A stretch of DNA of 64,000 bases from Halomonas sp. NO4 (GTDB taxonomy: Bacteria; Pseudomonadota; Gammaproteobacteria; Pseudomonadales; Halomonadaceae). The position numbers were made by a program, and so were the translations under genes. Numbering within the stretch: the stretch's first letter is position 1; each line of letters opens with the position of its first letter. Below are positions 16,083-27,112 of the stretch, piece after piece. The stretch spans positions 1 through 64,000 of the forward strand of contig NZ_WHMA01000008.1 in NCBI RefSeq assembly GCF_010994375.1. The letters run 5' to 3'. The notes beneath the pieces are model-generated. The model was not told the origin of the DNA. It did no database searches and saw nothing but the letters and a program-made list of their open reading frames with translations.

Positions 16083-17477
16083 ATGGCCGATGCCCGCCAG
16101 CTGCAGGCGCGCTTCGATGCGCAGCGCCAAGCCTTCCGTACCGAGCCGTATCCTACCCTGGCCACGCGACGCGACCGCCTCGCGCGTCTGGACGAAATGA
16201 CGCATCACCATCGCCAGGAGGTCGCCCAGGCGATCCGCCAGGACTTCGGCTACCGCGCCGAGACGGAAACCCGGCTGGCGGAAATCGCCACCCTGCGCCA
16301 GGCGGTGCGTCACGCCCGTCGTCATCTCAAGCGTTGGATGAAGCCGCGCCGCGCGAGCGTGCCCTGGCGGCTCCAGCCCGGCCGGGCCCGGGTGCACCGC
16401 CAGCCGCTCGGGGTGGTGGGCATCATTGCCCCGGCCAACTACCCCTGGAACCTGGCGATGCTGCCGGCCGTCGACGCCCTGGCCGCCGGCAACCGGGTGA
16501 TGATCAAGCCCAGCGAGCACACCCCGACCACCAGCGAGCTGATGGCGCGGCTCGCCAAGCGCTACTTTGCCGCCGACGAGCTCGTCGTGGTAACCGGCGA
16601 AGTGGAAACCGCCCGCGCCTTCGCGGCGTTGCCCTTCGACCACCTGCTGTTCACCGGCAGCGCTGCCACCGGCCGCAAGGTGGCACAAGCCGCCGCCGCC
16701 AACCTGACCCCCGTCACCCTGGAACACGGCGGCAAGTCCCCGGCCCTGGTGTGCGCGGATGCCAACCTGGAGAAGGCCGCCGAGCGTATCGCCTTCGGCA
16801 AGTGGCTCAATGCCGGCCAGACCTGCATCGCCCCCGACTACGTGCTCGTCGACCAGCCGCGGCTCGGCGCCTTCGTCGACGCCCTCGAACGCGCGGTAAC
16901 GCGCTTTTATCCCCAAGGGCCGGCCGGCGACGACTACAGCGCCATCCTCGGCGATTCGCAGCGGGAGCGACTGGCTGCCATGCTGGAAGAGGCCCGGGAT
17001 CACGGCTGCCGGGTCATCCCGCTGGGCGAGACGGTGGAGTTGCGCGAGAGCGCCAAGCTGCCGCCGACCCTGGTGATCGACCCTACGGCCGGGCTGACGC
17101 TGATGCGCGAGGAGATCTTCGGCCCCTGGCTGCCGATCATCGGTGTGGACGACCTTGGCACGGCACTGGCGTTCATCCAGGCCAGGCCGCGACCGCTGGC
17201 GCTCTACGCCTTCACCGACGATGACGCGGCGCGCCAGCGGCTGCTGACCGAGACCCACTCCGGGGGCGTGGTGTTCAACGACACCCTGTGGCACAACGCC
17301 GTGCCCGCGCTGCCCTTCGGCGGCGTCGGGGAAAGCGGCATGGGCGCCTACCACGGCGAGGCGGGGTTCCGCCGCTTCAGCCTGGAGCGCAGTGTCTTCA
17401 TCCAGGCGCGCCGCAACGCCGCGGGGCTGCTCAACCCGCCCTACCGTCGGTGGCTGCTGAAGCTCCTTGGCCTATGA
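16083..17477 (+). CDS. Coniferyl-aldehyde-type NAD(P)-dependent aldehyde dehydrogenase
   Basis: Oxidises an aldehyde to its acid. It has 464 residues, the short ALDH class that includes coniferyl aldehyde dehydrogenase and YwdH-like enzymes. Motifs: APANYPWN (116-123), FTGSAATGR (190-198), catalytic Glu214 in LEHGGKSP, nucleophile Cys248 in GQTCIAPDY, EEIFGPWLP near 340. The hydrophobic C-terminus (RRWLLKLLGL) suggests membrane association. AGGGAG precedes the ATG. The physiological substrate is not clear; no lignin-catabolism neighbours are seen. Confidence 0.85.
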   Translation: MADARQLQARFDAQRQAFRTEPYPTLATRRDRLARLDEMTHHHRQEVAQAIRQDFGYRAETETRLAEIATLRQAVRHARRHLKRWMKPRRASVPWRLQPGRARVHRQPLGVVGIIAPANYPWNLAMLPAVDALAAGNRVMIKPSEHTPTTSELMARLAKRYFAADELVVVTGEVETARAFAALPFDHLLFTGSAATGRKVAQAAAANLTPVTLEHGGKSPALVCADANLEKAAERIAFGKWLNAGQTCIAPDYVLVDQPRLGAFVDALERAVTRFYPQGPAGDDYSAILGDSQRERLAAMLEEARDHGCRVIPLGETVELRESAKLPPTLVIDPTAGLTLMREEIFGPWLPIIGVDDLGTALAFIQARPRPLALYAFTDDDAARQRLLTETHSGGVVFNDTLWHNAVPALPFGGVGESGMGAYHGEAGFRRFSLERSVFIQARRNAAGLLNPPYRRWLLKLLGL

Positions 17478-17492
17478 GGTAATAAAACTACA
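17478..17492 (+). promoter_or_regulatory. HexR-like operator upstream of edd
   Basis: GGTAATAAAACTACA matches the HexR consensus TGTAATTAAATTACA at 12 of 15 positions and is followed by AAATTTACCC. The same AAATTTACCC follows the HexR-like site in the zwf-hexR spacer (46047-46071). HexR represses Entner-Doudoroff genes until KDPG is bound. Confidence 0.55.
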
Positions 17493-17542
17493 AATTTACC
17501 CAGCATTCCCGTAGTCTTGGTCCAAGATACGGCAATATTTTT

Positions 17543-17554
17543 GGTAAGATTACC
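17543..17554 (+). promoter_or_regulatory. GGTAA-N2-TTACC palindrome upstream of edd
   Basis: GGTAAGATTACC is a perfect 5-bp inverted repeat, 31 bases before the edd ATG and preceded by a T-run. A near-copy (GGTAAATTAACC, also after a T-run) sits just upstream of zwf at 45995-46006. Probably a second HexR half-operator or another shared regulator site. Confidence 0.5.
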
Positions 17555-17585
17555 GAAATGACACGTCCGCACACGAGGTAACGCC

Positions 17586-19471
<1,886 letters not shown>

Positions 19472-19472
<1 letters not shown>

Positions 19473-20440
19473 TGACCCGTCCGGCCCTGATCGGCGACAT
19501 TGGAGGAACCAACGCGCGTTTCGCGCTGGTGACCCCGGGTGCCTTCGTACCCCGCGACGTCCTGAGCCTGCCCTGCGCCGACTACCCGGGCCTCGTCGAG
19601 GCGGTGACCGACTACCTGACGCGAGTGGGTGCCGTGGACGAGGCCGCTCCACGCGAGGCCTGCCTGGCCTTTGCCTGCCCGATTCGCGGTGACCGCGTGA
19701 GCATGACCAACAACGCCTGGTCCTTCTCCCGGGGCGAGGCGCAGCAGGCCCTGGGGGTCACGCGCTTCAAGGCGATCAACGACTTCACCGCCCAGGCGCT
19801 GGGCGTGCCCCACGTGGTCGACGCCGACCTGGTCACGATCCAGCCCGGCGAGGCCGTACCGCAGGCGACCCGCCTGGTGATCGGCCCCGGCACCGGCCTG
19901 GGCGTGGCCGGCCTCTATCCCGGCCGCCACGCCTGGGTCGTGCTGCCCACCGAAGGCGGCCACGTCACCTTCGCCCCCACCGACGAGCGCGAGCAGAACC
20001 TGCTGCGCCACTTTCGCAACCGCTACGGCCGGGTCTCGGTAGAGCGGATCCTCTCCGGCCAGGGCCTTCACGACCTCTACCTGGCCCACTGCTCGCTGAA
20101 GGGCGCCAACCCGCGCTGCCACGGCCCGGCCGAGGTGACCGAGGCCGCCGCAAGCGGCGACGGCGTGGCCCGTGATACCCTGCTGCGCTTTCTCAAGATT
20201 CTCGGCGAGGTGTGCGGCGATGCCGCCCTGATGCTGGGCGCCCGCGGCGGCGTCTACCTGTGCGGCGGCATCCTGCCGCGCCTGGTCGACTGGCTGCCCA
20301 AGAGCCGCTTCTGCGAGGCATTCGCTGCCAAGGGACGGCTGAGCGGCTACACCGCCGCCATCCCCGTCCAGCTGGTCACCGCCGCCTGGCCGGGGCTGCT
20401 GGGCGCTGCCGAGGCACTCCACAATGAAGAAGTCGAATGA
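19472..20440 (+). CDS. glk: Glucokinase (ROK-independent, bacterial Glk family)
   Basis: Phosphorylates glucose with ATP to glucose 6-phosphate. It has 322 residues of the E. coli Glk type: phosphate-binding [11 protein letters not shown] (7-17), [21 protein letters not shown], and [18 protein letters not shown] with the sugar-binding Glu/His. Coupled to edd by TGATG overlap. Its stop codon lies inside a short palindrome that is repeated before the next gene. Supplies G6P to Zwf for the Entner-Doudoroff route. Confidence 0.95.
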
Positions 20441-20468
20441 ATCGACGGAAGAGGTCGAGTGACTCGAC
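20432..20468 (+). repeat. Tandem short palindromes in glk-mutarotase spacer
   Basis: GTCGAATGAATCGAC (20432) and GTCGAGTGACTCGAC (20454) are two related dyads with 22-bp period. The first spans the glk stop codon. The duplication lengthens the spacer and places the AAGGAG site of the next gene. Confidence 0.6.
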
Positions 20469-20480
20469 GAAGGAGATCGC

Positions 20481-21410
20481 ATGATTCCCGATACGCTTGC
20501 CGCGCTGATCGACTCGACCGAGGGACAGCGCCGCGCCGAATGGGCCGGCCGTGAGGTGTGGCTGGCCAACGAAGCCTGGGGGGAGCTGGCGGTGTCACTC
20601 CAGGGCGCTCAGGTGCTCCACTTTCTACCCAACCCCGCCGCAGGCGCTCCGCCGGCCGGCGCCACGGAGGCGGCCGAGGGCATGGTGCCCGGCGGCTGGC
20701 TATGGGTGACGCCCACGCCCCAGCCGCTGCCCGGCACGATCCGCGGCGGCATTCCGCTGTGCTGGCCATGGTTCGCCGACGAGAACACCGCCGACGAGAC
20801 GCCCGACCGCTCCGGCCCCATGCACGGCCTGGCGCGCCAGGCCGAGTGGCGCCTCGAAGCGGTGGACGAGCACGAGGGTGGCGTGGAACTGCACCTCTCC
20901 CCCCGCGAGCGCCTGCACACCCAGCTCGTGCCCCGCGCCGTCATCCAGGCCAACGCCAACCGCCTGCACGTTGAGCTGATCACCGAGCACGTCGGCGAAA
21001 CCCCGGAGAAGATCAGCGGCGCCCTGCACAGCTATCTCGCCGTGGCCAACGCCTTCGCCTGTCGCCTCGAGGGACTCGCCGGCGCCCGCTACCTGGACAA
21101 ACTCGCCGGCTTCGCCGAGCAGGAGCAGCAGGGCGAGCTCGCCGTGCGCGGCGGGCTCGACCGCATCTACCACACCAACGCCGAGCTGGCCCTCGACGAC
21201 GGCGCGCGCCGCCTGCGCATCGCCCGCCAGGGCAGCGACTCCGCCGTGGTCTGGCAGCCGGGCGAGGCGCTGCCCGACGACACCCCCGCCGCCGCGGCGC
21301 GTCACTTTCTCTGCGTGGAGTCGGCCAACACCCGCCTCGATCCGGTATGGCTGGTGCCCGGCGCCCAGCACCTGCTGGGGACCACCCTCTCCCTGGAGAC
21401 CCCCTCATGA
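20481..21410 (+). CDS. D-hexose-6-phosphate mutarotase (YeaD-type aldose-1-epimerase)
   Basis: Interconverts alpha and beta anomers of glucose 6-phosphate, speeding entry into Zwf. 309 residues, galactose-mutarotase fold: PLPGTIRGGIPLCWPWF (about 77-93), MHGLARQAEW (about 114) with a conserved His, LHSYLAVANA, WQPGEALPDD. AAGGAG precedes the ATG. It lies between glk and fructokinase, overlapping the latter by 4 bases, which fits a role in hexose-phosphate handling. Confidence 0.9.
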   Translation: MIPDTLAALIDSTEGQRRAEWAGREVWLANEAWGELAVSLQGAQVLHFLPNPAAGAPPAGATEAAEGMVPGGWLWVTPTPQPLPGTIRGGIPLCWPWFADENTADETPDRSGPMHGLARQAEWRLEAVDEHEGGVELHLSPRERLHTQLVPRAVIQANANRLHVELITEHVGETPEKISGALHSYLAVANAFACRLEGLAGARYLDKLAGFAEQEQQGELAVRGGLDRIYHTNAELALDDGARRLRIARQGSDSAVVWQPGEALPDDTPAAAARHFLCVESANTRLDPVWLVPGAQHLLGTTLSLETPS

Positions 21411-22372
21411 CCCCCGTGATCGCCTTCGGCGAGGCCCTCGTCGACATGCTCTCGAGCCACCTCGGTGACAACACCGAAGGCCCCGAGACCTTTACCCCTT
21501 ATGCCGGCGGGGCGCCGGCCAACGTCGCGGTGGCCTGCGCGCGCCTGGGCGTGCCGAGTCGCTTCCTGGGCATGCTCGGCGACGACCACTTCGGCGACTT
21601 CCTGGCCAGCGAACTCGCCACCCACGGCGTCGACACCTCGGGGGTAGTGCGCACTCGCGAGGCGCGCACGGCCCTCGCCTTCGTCTCCCGCGACGCCGAT
21701 GGCGAGCGCACCTTCGACTTCTACCGGCCACCGGCGGCGGATCTGCTCTACCGCCTGGAGCATCTGCCCGCCGGAGTCTTCGCCGAACCCGCCATCGTGC
21801 ATTTCTGCACCAACAGCCTCACCGAACCGGAAATCGCCGACACCACCCTGGCCATGGCCGAGATGGCGCGCCGAGCCGGCTGCCTGGTGAGCGTCGACGC
21901 CAATCTGCGCCACAACCTCTGGGCGAGTGGCGCTGCCGACATCCCGCTGGTCACCCGCCTGCTCGATGCCGCCGATCTGCTCAAGCTCTCGGCCGAGGAG
22001 CTCGACTACCTGCGTGCCGACCATCCCCGCGACGCCTGGCTGGCCGAGCGCCTCGCCGCCGGCGTCAAGGTGGCGGTGATCACCGACGGCCCGAACTCGG
22101 TAAGGCTCTACACCGCTCACCTCGACGACCGGGTGACACCGCCACGCATCAAGGCCGTGGACACCACTGCCGGCGGCGACGCCTTCATCGGCGGCCTGCT
22201 CGCCGAACTGGCTGGCCATTTCGAGGAGTTGGGCATCGTCGGCGACTGGCATCAGGACAGCGCCTTCCTGCACCGCGCGGTGGACACCGCCTGCCGCTGC
22301 GGCGCTCACGCCGTGGCCCGGCCCGGCGCCTATGTCGCTCTTCCGACACAAGACGACCTGTCATCCCTCTGA
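21407..22372 (+). CDS. Fructokinase / PfkB-family sugar kinase
   Basis: Phosphorylates fructose (probably at C6) for entry to the Entner-Doudoroff pathway through Pgi. 321 residues, ribokinase/PfkB fold: N-terminal signature YAGGAPANVAVACARLG (32-48), C-terminal DTTAGGDAFIGG (about 251-262) with the catalytic Asp; GA is replaced by AG in the usual DTTGAGDAF. The ATG at 21407 overlaps the mutarotase stop (ATGA). Fructose would arise here from mannitol or sorbitol oxidation by the convergent polyol operon. Exact sugar specificity is inferred. Confidence 0.87.
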   Translation: MTPVIAFGEALVDMLSSHLGDNTEGPETFTPYAGGAPANVAVACARLGVPSRFLGMLGDDHFGDFLASELATHGVDTSGVVRTREARTALAFVSRDADGERTFDFYRPPAADLLYRLEHLPAGVFAEPAIVHFCTNSLTEPEIADTTLAMAEMARRAGCLVSVDANLRHNLWASGAADIPLVTRLLDAADLLKLSAEELDYLRADHPRDAWLAERLAAGVKVAVITDGPNSVRLYTAHLDDRVTPPRIKAVDTTAGGDAFIGGLLAELAGHFEELGIVGDWHQDSAFLHRAVDTACRCGAHAVARPGAYVALPTQDDLSSL

Positions 22373-22393
22373 ACACGGCGTTCGGCGGCATCC

Positions 22394-22418
22394 CACGCCA
22401 CCGGACGCCGGTGGCGTG
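22394..22418. terminator. Bidirectional terminator between convergent operons
   Basis: A perfect 11-bp stem (CACGCCACCGG / CCGGTGGCGTG) with a 3-nt loop lies midway between the fructokinase stop (22372) and the tal stop (22458). It has no long T-run on either side. Confidence 0.65.
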
Positions 22419-22457
22419 AACACTTCTCTCCTGCCAGGAAGGGATGGCAGGTGCCGT

Positions 22458-23411
22458 TCAGGCGCCGAGCCGCTTAGCGATCCGTGCCTCCAGGGTGCGC
22501 TGGTCCTCGTCAAAGCGGCGGATACCCTCAGCCAGCTTGTCGTTGGCCATGGCATCCTGGTTGTGGCCCCAGCGGAAGGCGGGCTCGTCGAGCGGCTCGG
22601 GGCGCTCGCTGGCAGCGGGAATTTCCACGGCCCGGGTGACCTCACCTTCCTCCGCTGCCAGCTCCTCGAGCAGTGTCGGCGAGAGGGTCAGCCGCGGACA
22701 GCCGGCCAGCGCCAATACCTGGCCGACGGTGCGGAAGCTTGCCCCCATCACCACGGTGTCGTAGCCGCCACGGCCGACCCGCTCGCAGACTCGCCGCACG
22801 AAGCGTACGCCCGGATCCTCCTCCGGGGCATAGTCGTGGCCGGTTTCCTTCTTGTACCAGTCGGTGACCCGGCCGACGAAAGGCGACACCAGAAAGACGC
22901 CAGCGTCGAAGCAGGCCTGGGCCTGGGCCTCGCTGAACAGCAGGGTCAGATTGCATTGAATGCCGTCTTTCTCCAGATACTCCGCGGCGCGGATGCCCTC
23001 CCAGGTGGAGGCGAGCTTGATCAGCACGCGGTCGCGGCCCAGACCACGCCGCTCGTAGAGTTCCACCAGTTCGTGAGCCTTGCGGATGCTCGCCTGGGTA
23101 TCGAAGGAGAGCCGCGCGGCCACCTCGGTGGAGACCCTTCCAGGGATGCGCCTGGCGATCTCCACCCCCTTGGCCACGGCGAGGCGGTCGACGGCGTGCT
23201 CGACCCTGGCCTGCGGGTCGGCGATCGCGGCCTCCACGGCAGCGAGCTCCTCGTCGATCAAGGCCTGGTAGCCCGGCATGTCGAAGGCCTTGAGCAGCAG
23301 CGAGGGGTTGGTGGTAGCGTCGTGTGGCCGGTAGCGCTCGATGGCGTCCAGATCGCCGGTGTCGGCGACTACCAGGGAGTGGGTCTTCAGGGCGTCGAGT
23401 CGTGTGGGCAT
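22458..23411 (-). CDS. tal: Transaldolase (TalB type)
   Basis: Moves a dihydroxyacetone unit between sugar phosphates of the pentose-phosphate pathway. 317 residues, class I aldolase: Asp17 (VADTGD), DATTNPSL (31-38), Schiff-base Lys132 in RVLIKLASTWEGI, all at E. coli TalB positions. The ATG at 23411 has GGGAGG upstream; a longer open frame upstream overlaps xylB and is rejected. Last gene of the polyol operon, 19 bases after xylB. It would recycle xylulose 5-phosphate made by XylB. Confidence 0.96.
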   Translation of the reverse strand: MPTRLDALKTHSLVVADTGDLDAIERYRPHDATTNPSLLLKAFDMPGYQALIDEELAAVEAAIADPQARVEHAVDRLAVAKGVEIARRIPGRVSTEVAARLSFDTQASIRKAHELVELYERRGLGRDRVLIKLASTWEGIRAAEYLEKDGIQCNLTLLFSEAQAQACFDAGVFLVSPFVGRVTDWYKKETGHDYAPEEDPGVRFVRRVCERVGRGGYDTVVMGASFRTVGQVLALAGCPRLTLSPTLLEELAAEEGEVTRAVEIPAASERPEPLDEPAFRWGHNQDAMANDKLAEGIRRFDEDQRTLEARIAKRLGA

Positions 23412-23430
23412 GCGGTTCCTCCCGAAACGG

Positions 23431-24924
23431 TCAGTGGGTTGCATGGCGTTCAGCCAAGCACCGGCGATAGCGGGCATAGACGTCGCGATAAGCATCGACG
23501 CTGGCAGGGTCCGGCTCGGCCCGCGAGGCTTCATCGAGACGAACCAGGCGCGCGCAGAGATCGGCCAGCTCGCCGCCCCCCGACTGGAACTGATGATGGC
23601 ACCAGGCCGCCTGCAGGGCAGCGCCAAGAGCCGCGGCATCGGCGATCTCGGGGCAGATCACCCGGGAACCGGTGACGTCGGCGACCATCTGCCGCCACAC
23701 CGGGCTGCGCGAGCCGCCACCGATCAGGCGAATCTCGCGCACTCCCTCGGCCAGACGACCGAACTGATCCAGGCCGTACCGTAGGCCGAGGGTGGCGCCC
23801 TCCACCACCGCCCGACACAGGTTGGCCTGGGTCGTGTTGACGCTGGTCAGGCCGTCGAGGCTGGCGGTGGCCTCGGGCAGCATGGGCACCCGCTCGCCGT
23901 TGAAGAAGGGCAGCATCGCGACCCCCTCGGCACCAATGGGTGCGGCGGCCACCCGCTCCCCGAAGGTGGCCAGGTCGAGCCCGAACAGCTCGCGAATGCG
24001 CGTGGTCGCGGAGGTGACGTTCATGGTGCAGACCAGCGGTAGCCAGCCGCCATTGCTGGAGCAGAAGTTGGCCACCATGGCGCTGTCGGACACTACCGGC
24101 TCGGGAGAGTGGGCGCAGACGGTGCCCGAGGTGCCAAGGCTCAGGGTCACCAGGCCGGGGCGGATATTGCCGGTGCCGATGGCGCCGAGCATATTGTCGC
24201 CTCCCCCACTGGAAACCAACACGCCCTCGCCCAGCCCCAGTTCGCGGGCCACCTCGGGACGCACGGTGCCGGCCGGTTCATGGGAAGCGATCAGCCGCGG
24301 CAGCACCCGCCCGGCCTCGAGCTCCGGGGCGATCTCGGCCAGGACGTCGTGGCGCCAGTGCCGCGTGCGAGTGTCGAAGTAGCCGGTGCCCGAGGCGTCG
24401 CCGGCCTCGGCCACCCGCTCGCCGGTGAGCCAGAAGTTGAGGTAGTCATGGGGCAGCAACAGGGTGGCGATGCGTGCATAGGCCTCGGGCCGGGTGTCAC
24501 GCAGCCAGGCGATCTTGGAGGCGGTGTAGCCGGTCTGCAGCACCAGGCCGAGCCGGTCGAGGCAGCCATTCTCGCCGCCCAGGCGTTCGATCAGCGCGGC
24601 GTTCCAGGCCGCGGTCTCGGTGTCGCACCACAGCTTGGCCGGGTGCACCGGCTCGCCGGTGGCGTCCAGGGCCACCAGGCCGTGCTGCTGGCCGGAGACG
24701 CCGATGGCACGGATCGCCCGGGCGTCGACGCCGGTCGTCGCCAGCACCTCAGCGAAGGCACCGCGAAGCGCCGCAATCCACTCGCCGGGGTCCTGCTCGC
24801 GACGGCCGCCCTCCCCCTCGTCCAGGCGGTGCGGCCGACTCGCCTCGCCGAGAATGCGTTCACCCTCGACATCGATCAACACCACCTTGGTGCTCTGCGT
24901 TCCGCAGTCCACGCCGATGTACAT
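23431..24924 (-). CDS. xylB: Xylulokinase
   Basis: ATP-dependent phosphorylation of D-xylulose to D-xylulose 5-phosphate. FGGY-family, 497 residues: N-terminal MYIGVDCGTQSTKVVLID, GVSGQQHGLVALD (about 72-85), VSSGGGDNMLGAIGTG with the catalytic Asp (about 239), and the FGGY C-terminal signature region GLDQFGRLAEGVREIRLIGGGSRS. The start overlaps the polyol dehydrogenase stop (TGATG). It indicates that D-arabitol or another xylulose-yielding polyol is used. Confidence 0.96.
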   Translation of the reverse strand: MYIGVDCGTQSTKVVLIDVEGERILGEASRPHRLDEGEGGRREQDPGEWIAALRGAFAEVLATTGVDARAIRAIGVSGQQHGLVALDATGEPVHPAKLWCDTETAAWNAALIERLGGENGCLDRLGLVLQTGYTASKIAWLRDTRPEAYARIATLLLPHDYLNFWLTGERVAEAGDASGTGYFDTRTRHWRHDVLAEIAPELEAGRVLPRLIASHEPAGTVRPEVARELGLGEGVLVSSGGGDNMLGAIGTGNIRPGLVTLSLGTSGTVCAHSPEPVVSDSAMVANFCSSNGGWLPLVCTMNVTSATTRIRELFGLDLATFGERVAAAPIGAEGVAMLPFFNGERVPMLPEATASLDGLTSVNTTQANLCRAVVEGATLGLRYGLDQFGRLAEGVREIRLIGGGSRSPVWRQMVADVTGSRVICPEIADAAALGAALQAAWCHHQFQSGGGELADLCARLVRLDEASRAEPDPASVDAYRDVYARYRRCLAERHATH

Positions 24925-26411
24925 CAGACCTCTCCCTGTGTCGTGACCAGAGCCTCTAGTGTGGCACGCGCGCCACGCTCGTGGAGCAGCGCCAGGGCCG
25001 ACAGGTAAGCCTCGCGGAAGCGTGGGTCCGCGGCCAGATCGCCGAACAGCTCACGGTTTTCGATGAACGCCGTGGGCCGGGTGCCATTTTCGGCGGCAAT
25101 GGCCATCAGTTCGTCCCGGAGACGATCCACCACCTCGATGGGTTGGCCTTGCTCGTCGACCCCCTCGGCGTAGCGCGCCCAGCTGGCCACCACCGCCGCG
25201 CTGCGGTGGATCTCGCCGCCCCGAGCCAGCTGCTCGCGGATCACCGGCACCAGCCACTTGGGGATACGATCCGAGCTTTCGGCACAAAGCCTCGCCAGGG
25301 TGTCCTTCACCTCGGGGTTGGCGAAGCGCTCGATCAGCGTCAGGCGATAGTCCTCCAGGTCGATGCCCGGCACCGGGGCCAAGGTCGGCGAGCCCTCTCG
25401 GCGCATGTAGTCGAGCAGGAAGTCGACGAACAGCGGGTCCCGGCACACCTCGTGAGCATAGCGGTAGCCCGCCAGATAGCCGAAGTAGGTCAGCGCCTGG
25501 TGGCTGGCGTTGAGCAGGCGCAGTTTCATCAGCTCGTAGGGCACCACGTCGTCCACCATCTGCACGCCGGCCGCCTCCAGCGATGGGCGGCCGGCCACGA
25601 AATGATCCTCCAGCACCCATTGGGTGAAAGGCTCGCAGACCACCGGCCAAGCGTCCTCGACGTCGAAGCGTTCGTTCAGCTCGGCGATGTCCGCCTCGGT
25701 GGTCACCGGGGTGATGCGATCGACCATGGCATTGGGGAAAGCCACCGAGGCCTCGACCCAGTCGGCGAGTGCCGCGTCCCGTGCCCGGGCATAGGCGGTG
25801 AAGGTCTCCTTCGCCACCTCGCCGTTGCCCTGGATGTTGTCGCAAGACATCACCGTAAAGGGAGCGAGACCGCGCTCGCGGCGGCGAGCCAGACCTTCGA
25901 CGATCAACCCGAAGGTCGTTCTCGGCGCTGCAGGGTGGTCCAGGTCGTGGCGAATGTCGGGGTTGGCCAGATCGAACTCGCCGGAGACCGGATGGAAGTT
26001 GTAGCCGCCTTCGGTGACGGTCAGCGAGACGATGCGGATCGCCGGATCGGCCAGCAGCTCGATCACCGCTTCCGGGTCGTCGGGGGCAAACCGGTAGTCG
26101 ATCAAGCTGCCGATCACCCGCGGCTCGCGGCGACCGTCGGGGTGCTTGATGATCAGCGTATAGAGGTGGTCCTGGCCGGCCAGGGCCTCCTGCATGCGAC
26201 GGTCGCCGGGCATCACTCCGACGCCGACGATGCCCCAGTCCAGCGCCTCGCCACGGTTCATCAACGCGTCGAGGTACATGGCCTGGTGGGCACGGTGGAA
26301 GCCACCGACCCCGAAGTGGACGATGCCGGGGGTGACGGCGCCGCGATCATAGCCGGGCGAGGCGATCTCGGGGGCCAGCCGGCCCAGGTTGGTATTGTTG
26401 AGTCGGGTCAT
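24924..26411 (-). CDS. mtlK: Mannitol/polyol 2-dehydrogenase (long-chain, MtlK/DalD type)
   Basis: NAD-dependent oxidation of D-mannitol (and often D-arabitol or sorbitol) to the ketose. 495 residues; N-terminal nucleotide-binding GIVHFGVGGFHRAHQAMY and the family catalytic K-x5-N-x2-H pattern in MKLRLLNASHQ. The ATG at 26411 (MTRLNNTNLG) is chosen; the longer open frame runs through the upstream kinase. Followed by xylB, as in Rhodobacter smo/mtl and Pseudomonas mtl operons. Substrate preference cannot be fixed from sequence. Confidence 0.9.
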   Translation of the reverse strand: MTRLNNTNLGRLAPEIASPGYDRGAVTPGIVHFGVGGFHRAHQAMYLDALMNRGEALDWGIVGVGVMPGDRRMQEALAGQDHLYTLIIKHPDGRREPRVIGSLIDYRFAPDDPEAVIELLADPAIRIVSLTVTEGGYNFHPVSGEFDLANPDIRHDLDHPAAPRTTFGLIVEGLARRRERGLAPFTVMSCDNIQGNGEVAKETFTAYARARDAALADWVEASVAFPNAMVDRITPVTTEADIAELNERFDVEDAWPVVCEPFTQWVLEDHFVAGRPSLEAAGVQMVDDVVPYELMKLRLLNASHQALTYFGYLAGYRYAHEVCRDPLFVDFLLDYMRREGSPTLAPVPGIDLEDYRLTLIERFANPEVKDTLARLCAESSDRIPKWLVPVIREQLARGGEIHRSAAVVASWARYAEGVDEQGQPIEVVDRLRDELMAIAAENGTRPTAFIENRELFGDLAADPRFREAYLSALALLHERGARATLEALVTTQGEV

Positions 26412-26461
26412 GAAATCTCTCCTGCCACACGTGACGAGGGCGTCGCGTGAGGGAATGGGGC

Positions 26462-27094
26462 TCAATCGCTCGCGGTCCAGTGCAGGTCGGCGGCCACCGA
26501 GGCCGCTTTGATGAGGCGGGCGTTCAACATGTCCTTGTGGCGAGTGCGCTCGAGGGCACCGGTCTGGTCCTGCCCCATCTCCCGCCAACGCTGGATGAGG
26601 CGCGCTTCGAGCAGCTCGTCGGGCACCTCGAGGAACAGCGTCATATCGAACAGGGGGCGCAGGGCCGGCCAGGGCCCCTCGTCGAGCAGCAGGTAGTTGC
26701 CCTCGACGATGACGATGCGATGATCGACAGTGATCAAGCGGCCGCCAGCCCTCGCCAGGTCCAGGGGCCGGTCGAACACCGGCACCGCCACCGTGGCATC
26801 GGCACGGCGGATACGCCCCAGGTCGTGTTTGAGCCCATCGCAGTCGAAGGTCTCCGGCGCCCCCTTCACGGGCACCAGTCCCAGGGGCTCGAGCACGGCG
26901 TTGTCGTAGTGGTAGCCATCCATCGGCACCACCGCGGCGCAGCCGGCATGGCGGGCGTTGAGTTCGCGGCACAGCCAGCCCGAGAGGAAGGACTTGCCGG
27001 CGGCGGGCGGCCCCGCCAGGGCCACGATGAAGCGTCGGCGATCATCCGCCGCCGCCAGCACCCGCTCTGCCACGCCATGGATATTGGGCGTCAT
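26462..27094 (-). CDS. P-loop kinase of the uridine-kinase/PanK-like family
   Basis: 210-residue nucleoside-kinase-like P-loop protein. Walker A GPPAAGKS at 28-35, PMDGYHYDNAVLEP at about 57-70 (substrate loop), IVIVEGNYLLLDEGPW (Walker B-like) at about 127-142. Similar proteins (FrcK-type) accompany sugar ABC transporters and are often proposed to phosphorylate fructose or another sugar. It sits between the SDR and the polyol dehydrogenase, so a role in ketose phosphorylation is plausible but unproven. Confidence 0.78.
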   Translation of the reverse strand: MTPNIHGVAERVLAAADDRRRFIVALAGPPAAGKSFLSGWLCRELNARHAGCAAVVPMDGYHYDNAVLEPLGLVPVKGAPETFDCDGLKHDLGRIRRADATVAVPVFDRPLDLARAGGRLITVDHRIVIVEGNYLLLDEGPWPALRPLFDMTLFLEVPDELLEARLIQRWREMGQDQTGALERTRHKDMLNARLIKAASVAADLHWTASD

Positions 27095-27112
27095 AGTGGT
27101 GTCTCCCGGCGG

